Positions 1 through 8,209 are shown, counted from the first letter of the stretch. The stretch is 23,452 bases of DNA from Clostridia bacterium (GCA_017997315.1 JAGOFF010000011.1:1-23452); one strand, 5' to 3'. The notes: generated by a model not told the origin, from the letters alone. Numbers and translations are program-made.

Positions 1-69
1 TCCGTTTCGCGGCAGTCCTGTGGATCCATGTTTTCAGTATAGCCGTGCCGGCTCCGGGATCGGGCACGC

Positions 70-103
70 AAAAACCGGATCCGTGCGAGGGACACGGATC
101 CGG
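70..103 (-). terminator. Intrinsic terminator of the cheW-mcp unit
   Basis: A perfect 11-bp inverted repeat (75-85 with 93-103, loop of 7) is followed on the minus strand by five T residues (complement of 70-74). It lies about 70 bases after the chemoreceptor stop codon, so it most likely ends the cheW-mcp transcript. The plus strand has only three T residues after the stem, so termination in that direction would be weaker. Confidence 0.8.
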
Positions 104-174
104 CTTTATGGAGGGAAACCCGGCCGGCCTGTCTAATTCCGGCCGGGCTCCGCGGGAGCGGTCAGGTTCAAGGG

Positions 175-1863
175 CTAAAAGTTTTCGAAGTCGACCGCGT
201 TCTGCGAACGGGGTGCGCTGGCGGCCTTCGCGGGTGCGGCTTTCGCTGGTGCGGCCTTCTTGGGCTGCTTGTTCCAGGCGGCGGGCTGTCCGGCGCGGGC
301 GCGGGTGTCCGGATCGTTCTTGAGATTGAACCGGGCGACTTCCTCACGGAGCAGCTGCGCCTGGCTCGAAAGCTCCTCGCTCGCGGAAGCGCTCTGCACC
401 GCGGTGGCGGTGTTGGACTGCACGACCGTCGAGACCTGCTGGATGCCCTGGTTGATCTGGACGACCGCAGTGGCCTGTTCGTTGGACGCGGTTGCGATGG
501 CGTTGACCAGATTCGCGACGTTCGCGACCTGATCCACGATCTGGGTCAGCGCCTTGGCGGTGTCGTTCGCCATGGTGGTGCCCTCGCCGACCTTCTGGAT
601 CGAGCCTTCGATCAATTCGGTGGTCTCCTCGGCGGCACGCGCGGACCGGGCGGCCAGACTGCGGACTTCCTCCGCGACGACCGCGAATCCCTTGCCGTGC
701 TGCCCGGCGCGGGCGGCTTCGACCGCGGCGTTGAGGGCAAGCAGGTTGGTCTGCGAAGCGATCTCGTCGATGACCTTGATAATCTTGGAGATGTTCTTGG
801 AGGAGTCGTTGATCTCCTTCATCGCGGTCAGCATCTCGTTCATGGACTGGTTGCCGTTACGGGCGTTGTCACGGGCGTTCTCGGCCAGCGCGTTCGCTTC
901 GTTGGCGTTGTCCGCGTTGATTCGGGTCTGGGACGAGATCTGCTCCAGCGAGGCGGTGAGTTCCTCGACCGCGCTGGCCTGCTCGGTCGCGCCCTGGCTG
1001 AGGGCCATGCTGGATTCGGACACCTGGCCGGATCCCGCCGCGACCTGCTCCGAAGCGACCATGATGTTGGTCATGACTTCGTTGACCTGGCTGGCCATGT
1101 CGCTGAACGCCTCGCTCAGCTTGCCGACTTCGTCCGTCGTGTCGACGTCGATATTCACATTAAGGTCGCCGGCCGCGATGCGCCGGGATGCGTCCAGCAA
1201 TTTCTGCATCGGTCGGGTGATCATGCGGGAGATGAGGATGCCCAGAATGATCGACAGTGCCATGCCGCAAGCCAGTATGACGACCAGAATCACAATGGTG
1301 GAGCGTTCGGTCGCGTCGTTGTTCGCGATGTCATTCTCGCCGTCCTCGATCTTGATTTCCTTGAGCCGCTGATAGTCGGACTCGATCCGGAGACGCATGT
1401 CGTTGATGACCCCGCGCATGAGTTCCTGGGAGTCGTCTTGACGGCCGACACGGTTGTAAGCGAAGACGGTCTCACAGTTTGTCAAGTAGGTGTCAAACGC
1501 TTCGCGCATGTCCGCGACGAGTTCTTCTTCTTCGTCGGTTTCGAGGGTTTTGCCGTATGCGTCCAAAGCGGTATTGAATTCCTCAACCCACTTGTCCACT
1601 TCCGCTTCGGCGGCATCGTTGTCCGCGAGGGTCTGGGCGAGGAACGTGTCCTTGGCGTTGACGCGGATGCGCTGAAAGGCCCCAGTGATCATGACCATGT
1701 CACCCAGCGGTACCGTGTCCTTGTGGTACATGTCGTCGGAGTTGGCCGTGATCTTCTGGAGCGACACGATTCCATAGACGCCGATCGCGCCTGCGATGAT
1801 CGCGACCAGCAGGAAGCCGATGATCATTTTTGTTCCGACTTTGCGGTTCTTGAACCAGTTCAT
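175..1863 (-). CDS. Methyl-accepting chemotaxis protein
   Basis: This is a transmembrane chemoreceptor of 562 residues that would signal through CheW to the CheA kinase. One membrane segment lies at about residues 12-34 and a second at about 190-212. The extracytoplasmic region between them is about 155 residues, helical in character, and resembles a four-helix-bundle sensor. A HAMP domain follows (about 213-265), then the long cytoplasmic signalling helices. The conserved hairpin tip at about 362-400 contains the motifs IDEIASQTNLLALNAAVEAA and GKGFAVVAEEVR. The C-terminal tail from about residue 520 is rich in Ala, Lys and Pro and ends in DFENF, which fits the loose consensus of a CheR/CheB-binding pentapeptide. 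The start has an AGAAGGAG-type ribosome binding site. The gene sits 39 bases after cheW and is probably co-transcribed with it. The ligand cannot be predicted. Confidence 0.96.
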   Translation of the reverse strand: MNWFKNRKVGTKMIIGFLLVAIIAGAIGVYGIVSLQKITANSDDMYHKDTVPLGDMVMITGAFQRIRVNAKDTFLAQTLADNDAAEAEVDKWVEEFNTALDAYGKTLETDEEEELVADMREAFDTYLTNCETVFAYNRVGRQDDSQELMRGVINDMRLRIESDYQRLKEIKIEDGENDIANNDATERSTIVILVVILACGMALSIILGILISRMITRPMQKLLDASRRIAAGDLNVNIDVDTTDEVGKLSEAFSDMASQVNEVMTNIMVASEQVAAGSGQVSESSMALSQGATEQASAVEELTASLEQISSQTRINADNANEANALAENARDNARNGNQSMNEMLTAMKEINDSSKNISKIIKVIDEIASQTNLLALNAAVEAARAGQHGKGFAVVAEEVRSLAARSARAAEETTELIEGSIQKVGEGTTMANDTAKALTQIVDQVANVANLVNAIATASNEQATAVVQINQGIQQVSTVVQSNTATAVQSASASEELSSQAQLLREEVARFNLKNDPDTRARAGQPAAWNKQPKKAAPAKAAPAKAASAPRSQNAVDFENF

Positions 1864-1902
1864 TTTCTTCTCCTTCTCTTCGCTTCCGATAATGCTGTTT
1901 TT

Positions 1903-2466
1903 TTAGGCCACGAGTTCCATGCAGTTGATGATCAGGATGACTTGTTCCCCTTTTCTGCCGACTCCCTGAACAAAGCGATCACGGAGATTGGTCAGTTCGG
2001 GCGGCGGGACGATGTCGTCCTGCGGGATGCCCAGCACCTCCTCGACCAGATCGACCAGCAGGCCCAGCCGCCGACCATTGAGCGTGAGAATGATGACGCA
2101 GGTCTTTTCCGTGCTCGGAACCGACTCTTTCCCGAAACGGATCCGGACGTCCATCACCGGGACGATCTCGCCGCGCAGGGAGATGATCCCGCGGATGTCG
2201 CTTGGGAGATGGGGCATGGGGGTGATGGGCGGGACGCGGATGAGTTCGGTCACGTTGCGGATCTCGATTCCGTATCGCTCCGTGCCGATCCGGAAGGTCA
2301 GGTACTTGTCCTTCTGGGTATCCTCCTCCTCCGGCTCTTCGGCGGAGTCGCGAGGTACATGTGCGGCGGACTCGGCTGGAAAGGACGCCGCCTGCGGTTC
2401 GGCAGGAGCGGTCTCCGGTTCCGCGACCGGGCCAAGATCCAGAGTGATATGCGGCTTTCTTGTCAT
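1903..2466 (-). CDS. cheW: Chemotaxis adaptor protein CheW
   Basis: CheW couples chemoreceptors to the histidine kinase CheA in the cytoplasmic array. The CheW domain begins near residue 53 (YLTFRIGTERYGIEI) and continues through the conserved stretches ITPMPHLPSDIRGIISLRG and GEIVPVMDVR to the C-terminal end at residue 187. An upstream in-frame ATG would add 17 residues, but the ATG at 2466 was chosen because GGAAGGAG lies about 7 bases before it. The first 52 residues are a disordered-looking Pro/Ala/Glu-rich leader that most CheW proteins lack. The gene is followed after 39 bases by an mcp gene. A possible sigma-28-type promoter lies about 55 bases upstream. No cheA, cheY or flagellar genes are in the window. 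Confidence 0.93.
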   Translation of the reverse strand: MTRKPHITLDLGPVAEPETAPAEPQAASFPAESAAHVPRDSAEEPEEEDTQKDKYLTFRIGTERYGIEIRNVTELIRVPPITPMPHLPSDIRGIISLRGEIVPVMDVRIRFGKESVPSTEKTCVIILTLNGRRLGLLVDLVEEVLGIPQDDIVPPPELTNLRDRFVQGVGRKGEQVILIINCMELVA

Positions 2467-2521
2467 GGAAGGCTCCTTCCGAGGGGTGGCGGATGGTTTC
2501 CGTCCTTTGCCCTGCATTTCT

Positions 2522-2548
2522 CTATCGGCGGTTCCACCGGACGCTAAA
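2522..2548 (-). promoter_or_regulatory. Possible sigma-28 (SigD/FliA) promoter of cheW-mcp
   Basis: The minus strand reads GCCGATAG at 2529-2522, seven of eight positions of the sigma-28 -10 element GCCGATAA. The expected -35 position 15 bases upstream reads TTTA rather than TAAA, which is a poor match. The placement before a chemotaxis operon makes the -10 element suggestive, but the evidence is thin. Confidence 0.3.
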
Positions 2549-2830
2549 ACGATTTGCAGGGAAGACTGTGATTGTCACACAAGTGTTTTTCATCCATTTC
2601 CGTTGTGAACAATGATTTTTTGTAACACGTCATTCCCCGACGGCTCCGCGGTTGTGAAGGATATACATCCATCCGAATGGTTATCCTTACAACTCCGCTG
2701 CGGATGTCGACTGGACAGGTTGGACAGGCTGCTTGGGTTTCTGTTTTTCTGCACGGGCTCTCCGGCATTTCCTGCATGGTTGGCGGCAACTTCGATTGAA
2801 CATAGGGATTGTCACTTTTCGTTAAAAAAA

Positions 2831-2863
2831 CAGAATGAAAACACACCCGCGGCCTGGGTGCGT
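2831..2863 (-). terminator. Weak intrinsic terminator after the acetyltransferase unit
   Basis: The minus strand can form an imperfect hairpin (2863-2856 with 2848-2841, one mismatch, loop of 7) followed by TTTT, and a longer T run starts 11 bases further on. It lies about 200 bases past the acetyltransferase stop and would end the oxidoreductase-acetyltransferase transcript. The stem is short and imperfect. Confidence 0.4.
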
Positions 2864-2964
2864 TTCGCTACATCGTTTTCTGTTCCATAGGGGACAAGGC
2901 GGACTTGTGCCGGGATGACCGCAACCGTGCTGCGGACGGCATGTTCCCGCGTCCGATGCACCGG

Positions 2965-2989
2965 TTTCGCAAAGCATCCGTTTGCGAAA
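2965..2989. repeat. Perfect 9-bp inverted repeat, possible operator or RNA hairpin
   Basis: TTTCGCAAA and TTTGCGAAA are separated by 7 bases. One flanking G-T wobble and one G-C pair can extend the stem to 11 bp. No T run follows on either strand, so it is not a standard terminator. It could be a protein-binding site or a hairpin in the 3' region of the acetyltransferase transcript. Confidence 0.45.
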
Positions 2990-3058
2990 TCACCTTTCGA
3001 ACCAGAAATGCGTGATATCAGGTATTCGTTCGGTTGACGGATCTATATCCCGTATATC

Positions 3059-3616
3059 TTATGGTTTCCGTTCGTCCGCCAAGGTCGACAAGAAGTACTC
3101 CTCCCGGGTCATCGACCAGCAGCAGTCATCCAGCACCACTCCGTCATATCGGCGGATCGCACGGCGCAGTGTGCCCTCGTACCGGAATCCGGCCTTCTCG
3201 ATCACGCGCCGGGATCGCTCGTTGAAAGGATAGTGCCGTACCGAAACCAGTTCGAGCCCCAGATCCTCAAACGCGTGCCGGAGTACCGCGCGGACCGCTT
3301 CGGTCATGTATCCGCGGCTCCAGGATTCCTCCCGAAGCACATACCCGATCATCCGGGCCCGGTCGTTTCGGCGGATATCGTCCGCGTGCAGTCCGAACGA
3401 TCCGACGACCTGTCCGGACTCCTTTTCCTCGATCGCCCAGACGTCGCCCTGCGCGATGAAGTGCGCCAGGATCCGGCGCGACTCGTCGAGGTCCGCATGC
3501 GGCTTCCATCCCGCGGCCGGACCGACGGCCGGGTTCCGGGCATAAGCGAACAGATCCTCCGCATCCTCCTCGCGCCAGGGGCGCAGGACCAGCCGCCCGG
3601 TATCCAGTGTCCGCAT
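3059..3616 (-). CDS. GNAT-family N-acetyltransferase (RimJ/RimL-like)
   Basis: This 185-residue protein has the usual length and pattern of the RimJ/RimL branch of GNAT acetyltransferases, which move an acetyl group from acetyl-CoA to an amine. The N-terminal strand TGRLVLRPWREEDAEDLFAY is typical. The acetyl-CoA-binding turn appears as REESWSRGYMTEAVRAVL, and the C-terminal NERSRRVIEKAGFRYEGT is the usual motif-B segment. A longer in-frame reading exists upstream, but the ATG at 3616 follows AAGGAGGA by about 7 bases and starts at the expected family N-terminus. It lies 38 bases after the flavoprotein gene and is probably its operon partner. The substrate could be a protein N-terminus or a small molecule and cannot be told from sequence. 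Confidence 0.92.
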   Translation of the reverse strand: MRTLDTGRLVLRPWREEDAEDLFAYARNPAVGPAAGWKPHADLDESRRILAHFIAQGDVWAIEEKESGQVVGSFGLHADDIRRNDRARMIGYVLREESWSRGYMTEAVRAVLRHAFEDLGLELVSVRHYPFNERSRRVIEKAGFRYEGTLRRAIRRYDGVVLDDCCWSMTREEYFLSTLADERKP

Positions 3617-3654
3617 GGGATCCTCCTCCTTCGTCGGCAATCTTTCCGCTGGCG

Positions 3655-5235
3655 TTACGTCCGGATGGTGAACCGTCTTCCGTCCTGTCGGCACAGGATC
3701 TGCGCGACATGCCGGCCGGTGAGCAGTACGCTCGGGAGCCCCCCGCCGGGTACGGTCCACTGCCCGATCCGGTAGAATCCGGACAGGCCGGGCAGGGTTT
3801 TGGGGATCCTGCGCCGGAACGTGTCGACCGTCGGGAACCATCCCTGGAAACTCGCGCGGAAGTTGTTGGTCTGGCGTTGCATCGTCACCGGAGTCATCAC
3901 ATCGATCACCTCGACCGCCTCCGCCAAACCCGGGATCCGAGCGGTTCGGGGCTCGATCCCGCCGCCTGGACCTTCCCCGCTGTCCGGCGGGACCGGGCCG
4001 GGATCCAGCGCGCGGACCACCTCGCGCCCGATGCGTATTTTTTCCTCTTCGTACCGCTCCGCGTCCTCCGCGGCCAGCCGGTTCCAGTACTCGAAGTCCG
4101 TCCGGATCAGCACCACGATCGTGGTCTTTCCCGGCGGGGCGAGGGAGCCGTCGAAATGGTAGATCGTCGTATCCAGGGCGCTTGCGGTATGGGTGTCGTC
4201 AATCCGGATCGGGGTGTCGACAAGATGCCGGATCGTGTGCGCGGTTTCCCGGAACAGCTTGTTCGCTCCGATCGAAACCTGGATCAGAGGATCGAACAAC
4301 CGGCCGTGCGGGCCGCCGTTCAACGTGCCGAACATCGCCGCGGATTCCTTGTCCACATATTCCCCGCCCAGCATGCGGTACAGCGTGTCGTACCCGTCCG
4401 CGGCCGATATCACGACGTCCGCGCGCTTCTTCTCCCCGCTCTCGAGTTCGACTCCGATCGCGCGCCCCTTATCCGTCAGGATGCGCTTGACCCGGCTCTG
4501 GTACCGGACCGTCCCGCCCAGACGGCGGAAATGGGTCTCGATGGAACGGGCGAACCCCAACGAACCTCCCAGCGGGTATCCGACGCCACCGGCATGCATC
4601 CAGCCGGCCATCGCGAACAGCAGCGCCATCGGGAGATCGTCATACAAGCCCATCATGTCGGCAAGATTCTCCCGGAGCACCGGACTGCGGAAATGCTCCG
4701 CGTACTCCCGGACCGTCATCCGGCCGTACCTGCGGAACACCCGGAACAGCGGGGCCGCACCCAGCAGGATCACCAGCCGGTCCAGCGGATTGCAGATTTC
4801 GAACGCCTTGTCCCCCGGGATACGACCCCGTGCGGCGCGCTTGATCGTGCGGATGAACTCCGCGATCCGCTTCGCGTCCTCCGGGGCGACCCGCAGCATC
4901 TCGGCACTCAGCCAATCCGCGTCGGTGTACATGGAAAAGAACTGTCCGGGCGCGTACTCCGTTTTTTTATATTCCGTGAAACGTGTGATCCGCCCGTCCT
5001 GGAGGGCCCCCACCTCGAGCCAGTATTTGTTCATGGGGCTGTAGGGGACCGCTCCGAACAGCCATCGGATGCAGCCGTCAAACGTGTAACCGCCCCGTTT
5101 CCAGGACGTGCACAACCCGCCCGGCGTCGATCCCATCTCCAGGATCGTGGTCGGGTACCCGTTCATCTGCAGGTAGCAGCCGGCCGTCAGTCCGGCGATG
5201 CCGGCTCCGATGACGATGACATTCCGATCGGCCAT
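3655..5235 (-). CDS. CrtI/phytoene desaturase-like FAD-dependent oxidoreductase
   Basis: A 526-residue flavoprotein of the phytoene desaturase / carotenoid isomerase / retinol saturase-like superfamily. The N-terminal Rossmann dinucleotide motif is NVIVIGAGIAGLTAGCYLQ, followed by the FAD ribose-binding E and GSTPGGLCTSWKRGGYTFDG, the typical GGxxxT/S segment of this family. The C-terminal FAD motif region includes GFYRIGQWTVPGGGLPSVLLTGRHVA. The ATG at 5235 was preferred over a longer frame because GGAGG lies 8 bases upstream and the Rossmann motif should start near residue 5. No carotenoid synthesis genes are next to it, only a GNAT gene, so the substrate is unknown. A stand-alone hydride-transfer role on a lipid or isoprenoid is possible. 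Confidence 0.88.
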   Translation of the reverse strand: MADRNVIVIGAGIAGLTAGCYLQMNGYPTTILEMGSTPGGLCTSWKRGGYTFDGCIRWLFGAVPYSPMNKYWLEVGALQDGRITRFTEYKKTEYAPGQFFSMYTDADWLSAEMLRVAPEDAKRIAEFIRTIKRAARGRIPGDKAFEICNPLDRLVILLGAAPLFRVFRRYGRMTVREYAEHFRSPVLRENLADMMGLYDDLPMALLFAMAGWMHAGGVGYPLGGSLGFARSIETHFRRLGGTVRYQSRVKRILTDKGRAIGVELESGEKKRADVVISAADGYDTLYRMLGGEYVDKESAAMFGTLNGGPHGRLFDPLIQVSIGANKLFRETAHTIRHLVDTPIRIDDTHTASALDTTIYHFDGSLAPPGKTTIVVLIRTDFEYWNRLAAEDAERYEEEKIRIGREVVRALDPGPVPPDSGEGPGGGIEPRTARIPGLAEAVEVIDVMTPVTMQRQTNNFRASFQGWFPTVDTFRRRIPKTLPGLSGFYRIGQWTVPGGGLPSVLLTGRHVAQILCRQDGRRFTIRT

Positions 5236-5333
5236 GGCGGGATCCTCCGCTCGGCAGGGAGCGCCCGTTTCGGGGCGTCTGCGGCGGGATCCGGACGATG
5301 CCGGATCCGCGGCATCCAGTGCGTCATGGTCTG

Positions 5334-5362
5334 AGTCTACCACGCAGGTGCTGACAGATAAA
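5334..5362 (-). promoter_or_regulatory. Promoter of the CrtI-like gene
   Basis: On the minus strand TTTATC and TAGACT are separated by 17 bases, and TGG directly precedes the -10, giving an extended -10 element. It lies about 100 bases upstream of the start codon, within the gap after the nucleotidyltransferase-like gene. The same shape occurs before dnaA and before the small RNA at 21.7 kb. Confidence 0.5.
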
Positions 5363-5382
5363 GACAGCGCATGATTTCAGGA

Positions 5383-6234
5383 TCAAAACGTTATGGCGTC
5401 CGATGGGCAGGCGAGTGACCGCAGTTCCCCGGAGAGCTCCTGAAAACCATCAAAGGAAGTCCGGATGCCGTCCGGGAGTCCGCCGTCCGCCACAACGGCA
5501 AGCAGACGTTCCGCACATTTGTTTGGTTTCACGTGGAACGATTCCATGATCGCCAGGGAACGTTTCCGGCTCGGAAAAAAGCATCGGTTCATGGCGAAAA
5601 GCGCCTGCAGAAAGTGGTCCAGCGCCCGATCAAGCGCATGATGGTAAAAAAGCGGGTCCCGCCGGGCCACCCCGCGTTCCAGATCCTCGGGATCCGCCAG
5701 GCGATCCAGGTGGTACTGCGTCAGCTTTTCCGCGAGCGTCTCCGGATAGATCCGTACCGACTCCCGAAGACGTGCCAGATAGCCGGTCCGGTCGTGCAGA
5801 ATCCGTATGGAACGGTACATCGCGCATCGTCCGGTCGGAAAGAAGCCGCCCGCGTCGCGGTCAGGATGCCGCCCCGCCAGGATGCCGTCCAATTCCGCGC
5901 GGGTCTCCGCGGTGGTGAAGTACATCACACACGTCTCGACGCCCCCAATGCAAGCGAAGTCCCCTATGCCCCACACCCCACCTTGAATCGCACCGATCCG
6001 GACGTCTTCCAGAACGTCGGACAACCGGTCCATCAGGGCCTGCCGCTCCTTCGCCCCCGGTATCGTCTCTCCATAGACAAAGAGATCGATGTCCCCATCC
6101 TCAAAATCCGGGAGACAGGGCCCCGGGACGGGAAACTCGACGCCCCCGCCGCTCAAGCCGATCGATTCGACTCCGCTCAGTCCGGCGACTCCGGCGACCA
6201 ACCGGCGGAAGATGTCCGCCCGATCCGGCTCCAT
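5383..6234 (-). CDS. Nucleotidyltransferase-fold protein (DUF4037-like)
   Basis: This 283-residue protein has a G-G motif followed by DIDLFVYG, the acidic pair typical of the Pol-beta nucleotidyltransferase fold. The rest is a helical region with a CAERLLAVV segment. The overall pattern resembles DUF4037-type proteins, which often pair a nucleotidyltransferase domain with a helical tail. The chosen ATG at 6234 has AGGAGGG about 8 bases upstream and lies 4 bases after the lipoprotein stop codon, so the two genes look translationally coupled. The link between a surface lipoprotein and a cytosolic nucleotidyltransferase is unexplained. A parS-like sequence lies inside the gene at 5525-5540. The enzymatic activity and target (small molecule, RNA or protein) are not known. 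Confidence 0.7.
   Translation of the reverse strand: MEPDRADIFRRLVAGVAGLSGVESIGLSGGGVEFPVPGPCLPDFEDGDIDLFVYGETIPGAKERQALMDRLSDVLEDVRIGAIQGGVWGIGDFACIGGVETCVMYFTTAETRAELDGILAGRHPDRDAGGFFPTGRCAMYRSIRILHDRTGYLARLRESVRIYPETLAEKLTQYHLDRLADPEDLERGVARRDPLFYHHALDRALDHFLQALFAMNRCFFPSRKRSLAIMESFHVKPNKCAERLLAVVADGGLPDGIRTSFDGFQELSGELRSLACPSDAITF
5525..5540 (-). promoter_or_regulatory. parS-like ParB-binding site (14 of 16)
   Basis: Read on the minus strand, this sequence matches the parS consensus TGTTNCACGTGAAACA at 14 of 16 positions, with only the two outermost bases different. The central CACGTG and both inner GTT/AAC half-sites are intact. It lies within the nucleotidyltransferase-like gene, about 12 kb from oriC. 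It is plausibly a secondary site of the ParB encoded at 10.6 kb. Confidence 0.55.
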
Positions 6235-6238
6235 CCGT

Positions 6239-8104
6239 TCAGCCCTCCTGGAACGTGAAGCTCTTGTCCGCCGCGAACGTCTCGGCCTGCGAACCCTTCT
6301 CCCCAACGATCACCAGCCCCGGCGCGCAATTCGTAAAGGCGGAACCGTGGATCTCGGTGACCCCGGAATGGATCTCGGCCCGCTGGAGCGCGGTGCAGGA
6401 GAAGAAGGCGCTGTCCTGGACCGCGCTGACTCCCTTCGGGATGATCACGCGGGTCAATGAACCGCACTCGTAGAACGCATAATCCCCAATACCGGTGACC
6501 CGGTCGTGGAAGACGATCGACGCGAGGTTGGTGCACTTGTAGAAAACGGCGTTTCCGATGGTGGTGACGGTCCCCGGCACCTTGAACGACTTGAGCCCGG
6601 TGCAGCCGTTGAACAGATTGTCGCTGAGTGCAGTAACCCCCTGGGGCAGGTCGACCGACTCCAGCGCGACGCAGTTGGCGAACGCGGACGCTCCGATCTC
6701 CGTTACGCTGTCCGGGATGTCGATGTCCTCGAGGATCGAGCAGCCGGTGAACAGGCTGGCGCCGAGCCGGGTCAGGCCGCTCGGCAGCCGGATCGAGCGC
6801 AGCGACGAGCACCCCCCGAACGCGGATTCCCCGATGTCCGCCACCCCGTCCGGAATCGTCACCGACACCAGTCCGGTGCAGTTGTTGAACGCGCCGCCCC
6901 CGATTGCGGTGATCGTGTCCGGCACCGTGAACTCCTTCATGGCGCTGCATCCGTAGAAAAGGCTGTCGCTGATCGTGGTCACTCCGGCGGGCAGCCGAAG
7001 CGAGGCAAGCGATGTGCAGGAGCCGAACGCGGACATCCCGATTTCGGTGACACTGTCCGGAATCGAGACGGATACGAGGTTCGTACACTCAAAAAACACG
7101 CCTTCGCCCAACCGTGTGACCGTCTTCGGTACGGTGTACTCAACCAGCGCGTCGCAGCCGCTGAACATCCCGTCCCCGATCTCGGTGATCCACGACGGCA
7201 GCCGGACCTCGGTCAGACCGGTGCATTCAGCAAACACCGCGCCGCCCAGGGTGGTGACCGTATCCGGGATGGTCATCGTCACCAGACCGGTACAGCCGGA
7301 AAACACCCCTTCCCCGATTGCGGTGATATGCGCGGGAATTTCATAGGCGGTCAGTCCGGTGCAGTTCGCGAACAGTCCGTCCGCATAGGTTGTGACCGCC
7401 GCCGGGAGATCGAACGCGGTCATGCGCTGGCAAAGCGAGAACGCATACGGCCCGATTTCCGCGACGCCGTCCGGGATATCCAGTTCGTTCAGCTGGCTGC
7501 ATCCATAGAACGCGACTTCGCCGATGGAGGTCAGCGTCTCGGGGAGCGCGACAGTCTTGATGTCCGGGGCATTGTAGAACAGCCCCTCGCTGAGCGTCGT
7601 CAGATCCGGTGGGAGGGTGACCTCCTTGAGCATGTCGCACTCCGCGAAGACATAGGTCCCGAGCGATTCGACCCTCTCCGGCAGAACGACCGAGAGAAGC
7701 GCGGAACAGTTGTAGAACGCTGCGTCGCCGACGGAGGTCAGGGTGTCCGGTAGTGTGACGGAGGTCAACCGCATGCAGTCGTAGAACGCCTGCGCGCCCA
7801 AACTCTCCACCGGTTCCGGGATGACGACCGTTTCCAGGTTCTCATTGCCCGAAAAAGCATCCGCCCCGATCGCCCGGACCGGGTTCCCGTCATAGGAAGC
7901 CGGCACGGTGACCTGGACATCGCTGCCGTTGTAGGCCTCCAGGGTGGCTGCCCCGTCCTCGACGGAAAACTCAAAGATCGGCTTGGTCGCAGCGGTCGCG
8001 GTCGTGAAGTACGGACTCGTGTCCCGCGTGAGTCCCCCGCAGCCGGAAACCAGCATCAGCAGCGCGATCAGCGCGGCCGGCAAGACGGATTTACGCATTG
8101 ACAT
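6239..8104 (-). CDS. BspA-like leucine-rich-repeat lipoprotein
   Basis: A secreted lipoprotein of 621 residues. The signal peptide MRKSVLPAALIALLML ends in a lipobox LVSGC, with the acylated cysteine at about residue 22. After a linker come about 23 consecutive repeats of exactly 23 residues with the BspA/LRR_5 pattern (for example VTEIGASAFANCVALESVDL then P-x-G). Nearly every repeat carries Phe-x-x-Cys at the same place. The C-terminal end is a short strand capped by GSQAETFAADKSFTF. Such proteins often bind host or matrix components, but no ligand is identifiable. The ATG at 8104 was chosen, with GAGG about 10 bases upstream; the ATG two codons later is nearly as good. A strong promoter lies just upstream, and the gene is coupled to the nucleotidyltransferase-like gene. 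Confidence 0.92.
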   Translation of the reverse strand: MSMRKSVLPAALIALLMLVSGCGGLTRDTSPYFTTATAATKPIFEFSVEDGAATLEAYNGSDVQVTVPASYDGNPVRAIGADAFSGNENLETVVIPEPVESLGAQAFYDCMRLTSVTLPDTLTSVGDAAFYNCSALLSVVLPERVESLGTYVFAECDMLKEVTLPPDLTTLSEGLFYNAPDIKTVALPETLTSIGEVAFYGCSQLNELDIPDGVAEIGPYAFSLCQRMTAFDLPAAVTTYADGLFANCTGLTAYEIPAHITAIGEGVFSGCTGLVTMTIPDTVTTLGGAVFAECTGLTEVRLPSWITEIGDGMFSGCDALVEYTVPKTVTRLGEGVFFECTNLVSVSIPDSVTEIGMSAFGSCTSLASLRLPAGVTTISDSLFYGCSAMKEFTVPDTITAIGGGAFNNCTGLVSVTIPDGVADIGESAFGGCSSLRSIRLPSGLTRLGASLFTGCSILEDIDIPDSVTEIGASAFANCVALESVDLPQGVTALSDNLFNGCTGLKSFKVPGTVTTIGNAVFYKCTNLASIVFHDRVTGIGDYAFYECGSLTRVIIPKGVSAVQDSAFFSCTALQRAEIHSGVTEIHGSAFTNCAPGLVIVGEKGSQAETFAADKSFTFQEG

Positions 8105-8153
8105 GGACGGACATCCTCTTTCCCTCCCCGGTTCTCCCGGGACTGTGTCTGCT

Positions 8154-8182
8154 ATTGTAGGCATTGCTCCCGGGGAGTTCAA
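8154..8182 (-). promoter_or_regulatory. Promoter of the LRR lipoprotein operon
   Basis: TTGAAC and TACAAT are separated by exactly 17 bases on the minus strand, a good sigma-A-type match. The -10 lies about 50 bases upstream of the lipoprotein start and 28 bases after the DUF4180-like stop codon. Confidence 0.7.
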
Positions 8183-8209
8183 CCGTGCCGGAGAGCCCGG
8201 ACGACCCGG

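Larger units (their letters stand above)
2467..3058. other. Intergenic region of about 590 bases without a convincing gene
   Basis: This gap separates the cheW-mcp unit from the acetyltransferase gene. It is locally more AT-rich than the genes around it. It contains a palindrome TGTGA-N3-TCACA at 2567-2579, a weak terminator at 2831-2863 and a perfect 9-bp inverted repeat at 2965-2989. Reading frames of up to about 100 codons exist, but none has a ribosome binding site or a recognisable product. The frame at 2544-2846 starts inside the terminator hairpin. Confidence 0.6.

Noticed and set aside
697..2547. Very long plus-strand frame (616 codons) opposite mcp and cheW.
   Set aside because: It is the shadow of two well-supported minus-strand genes in high-GC DNA. 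The same applies to the long plus-strand frames over the flavoprotein, LRR, gyrB, recF and dnaA genes.
2567..2579. CRP-like palindrome TGTGA-N3-TCACA upstream of cheW.
   Set aside because: The spacing is not that of a CRP/FNR site (normally N6 or N4), and five-base arms occur often by chance.
2544..2846. 100-codon minus-strand frame in the gap upstream of cheW.
   Set aside because: Starts at GTG inside a terminator hairpin, has no ribosome binding site and no protein-like pattern.
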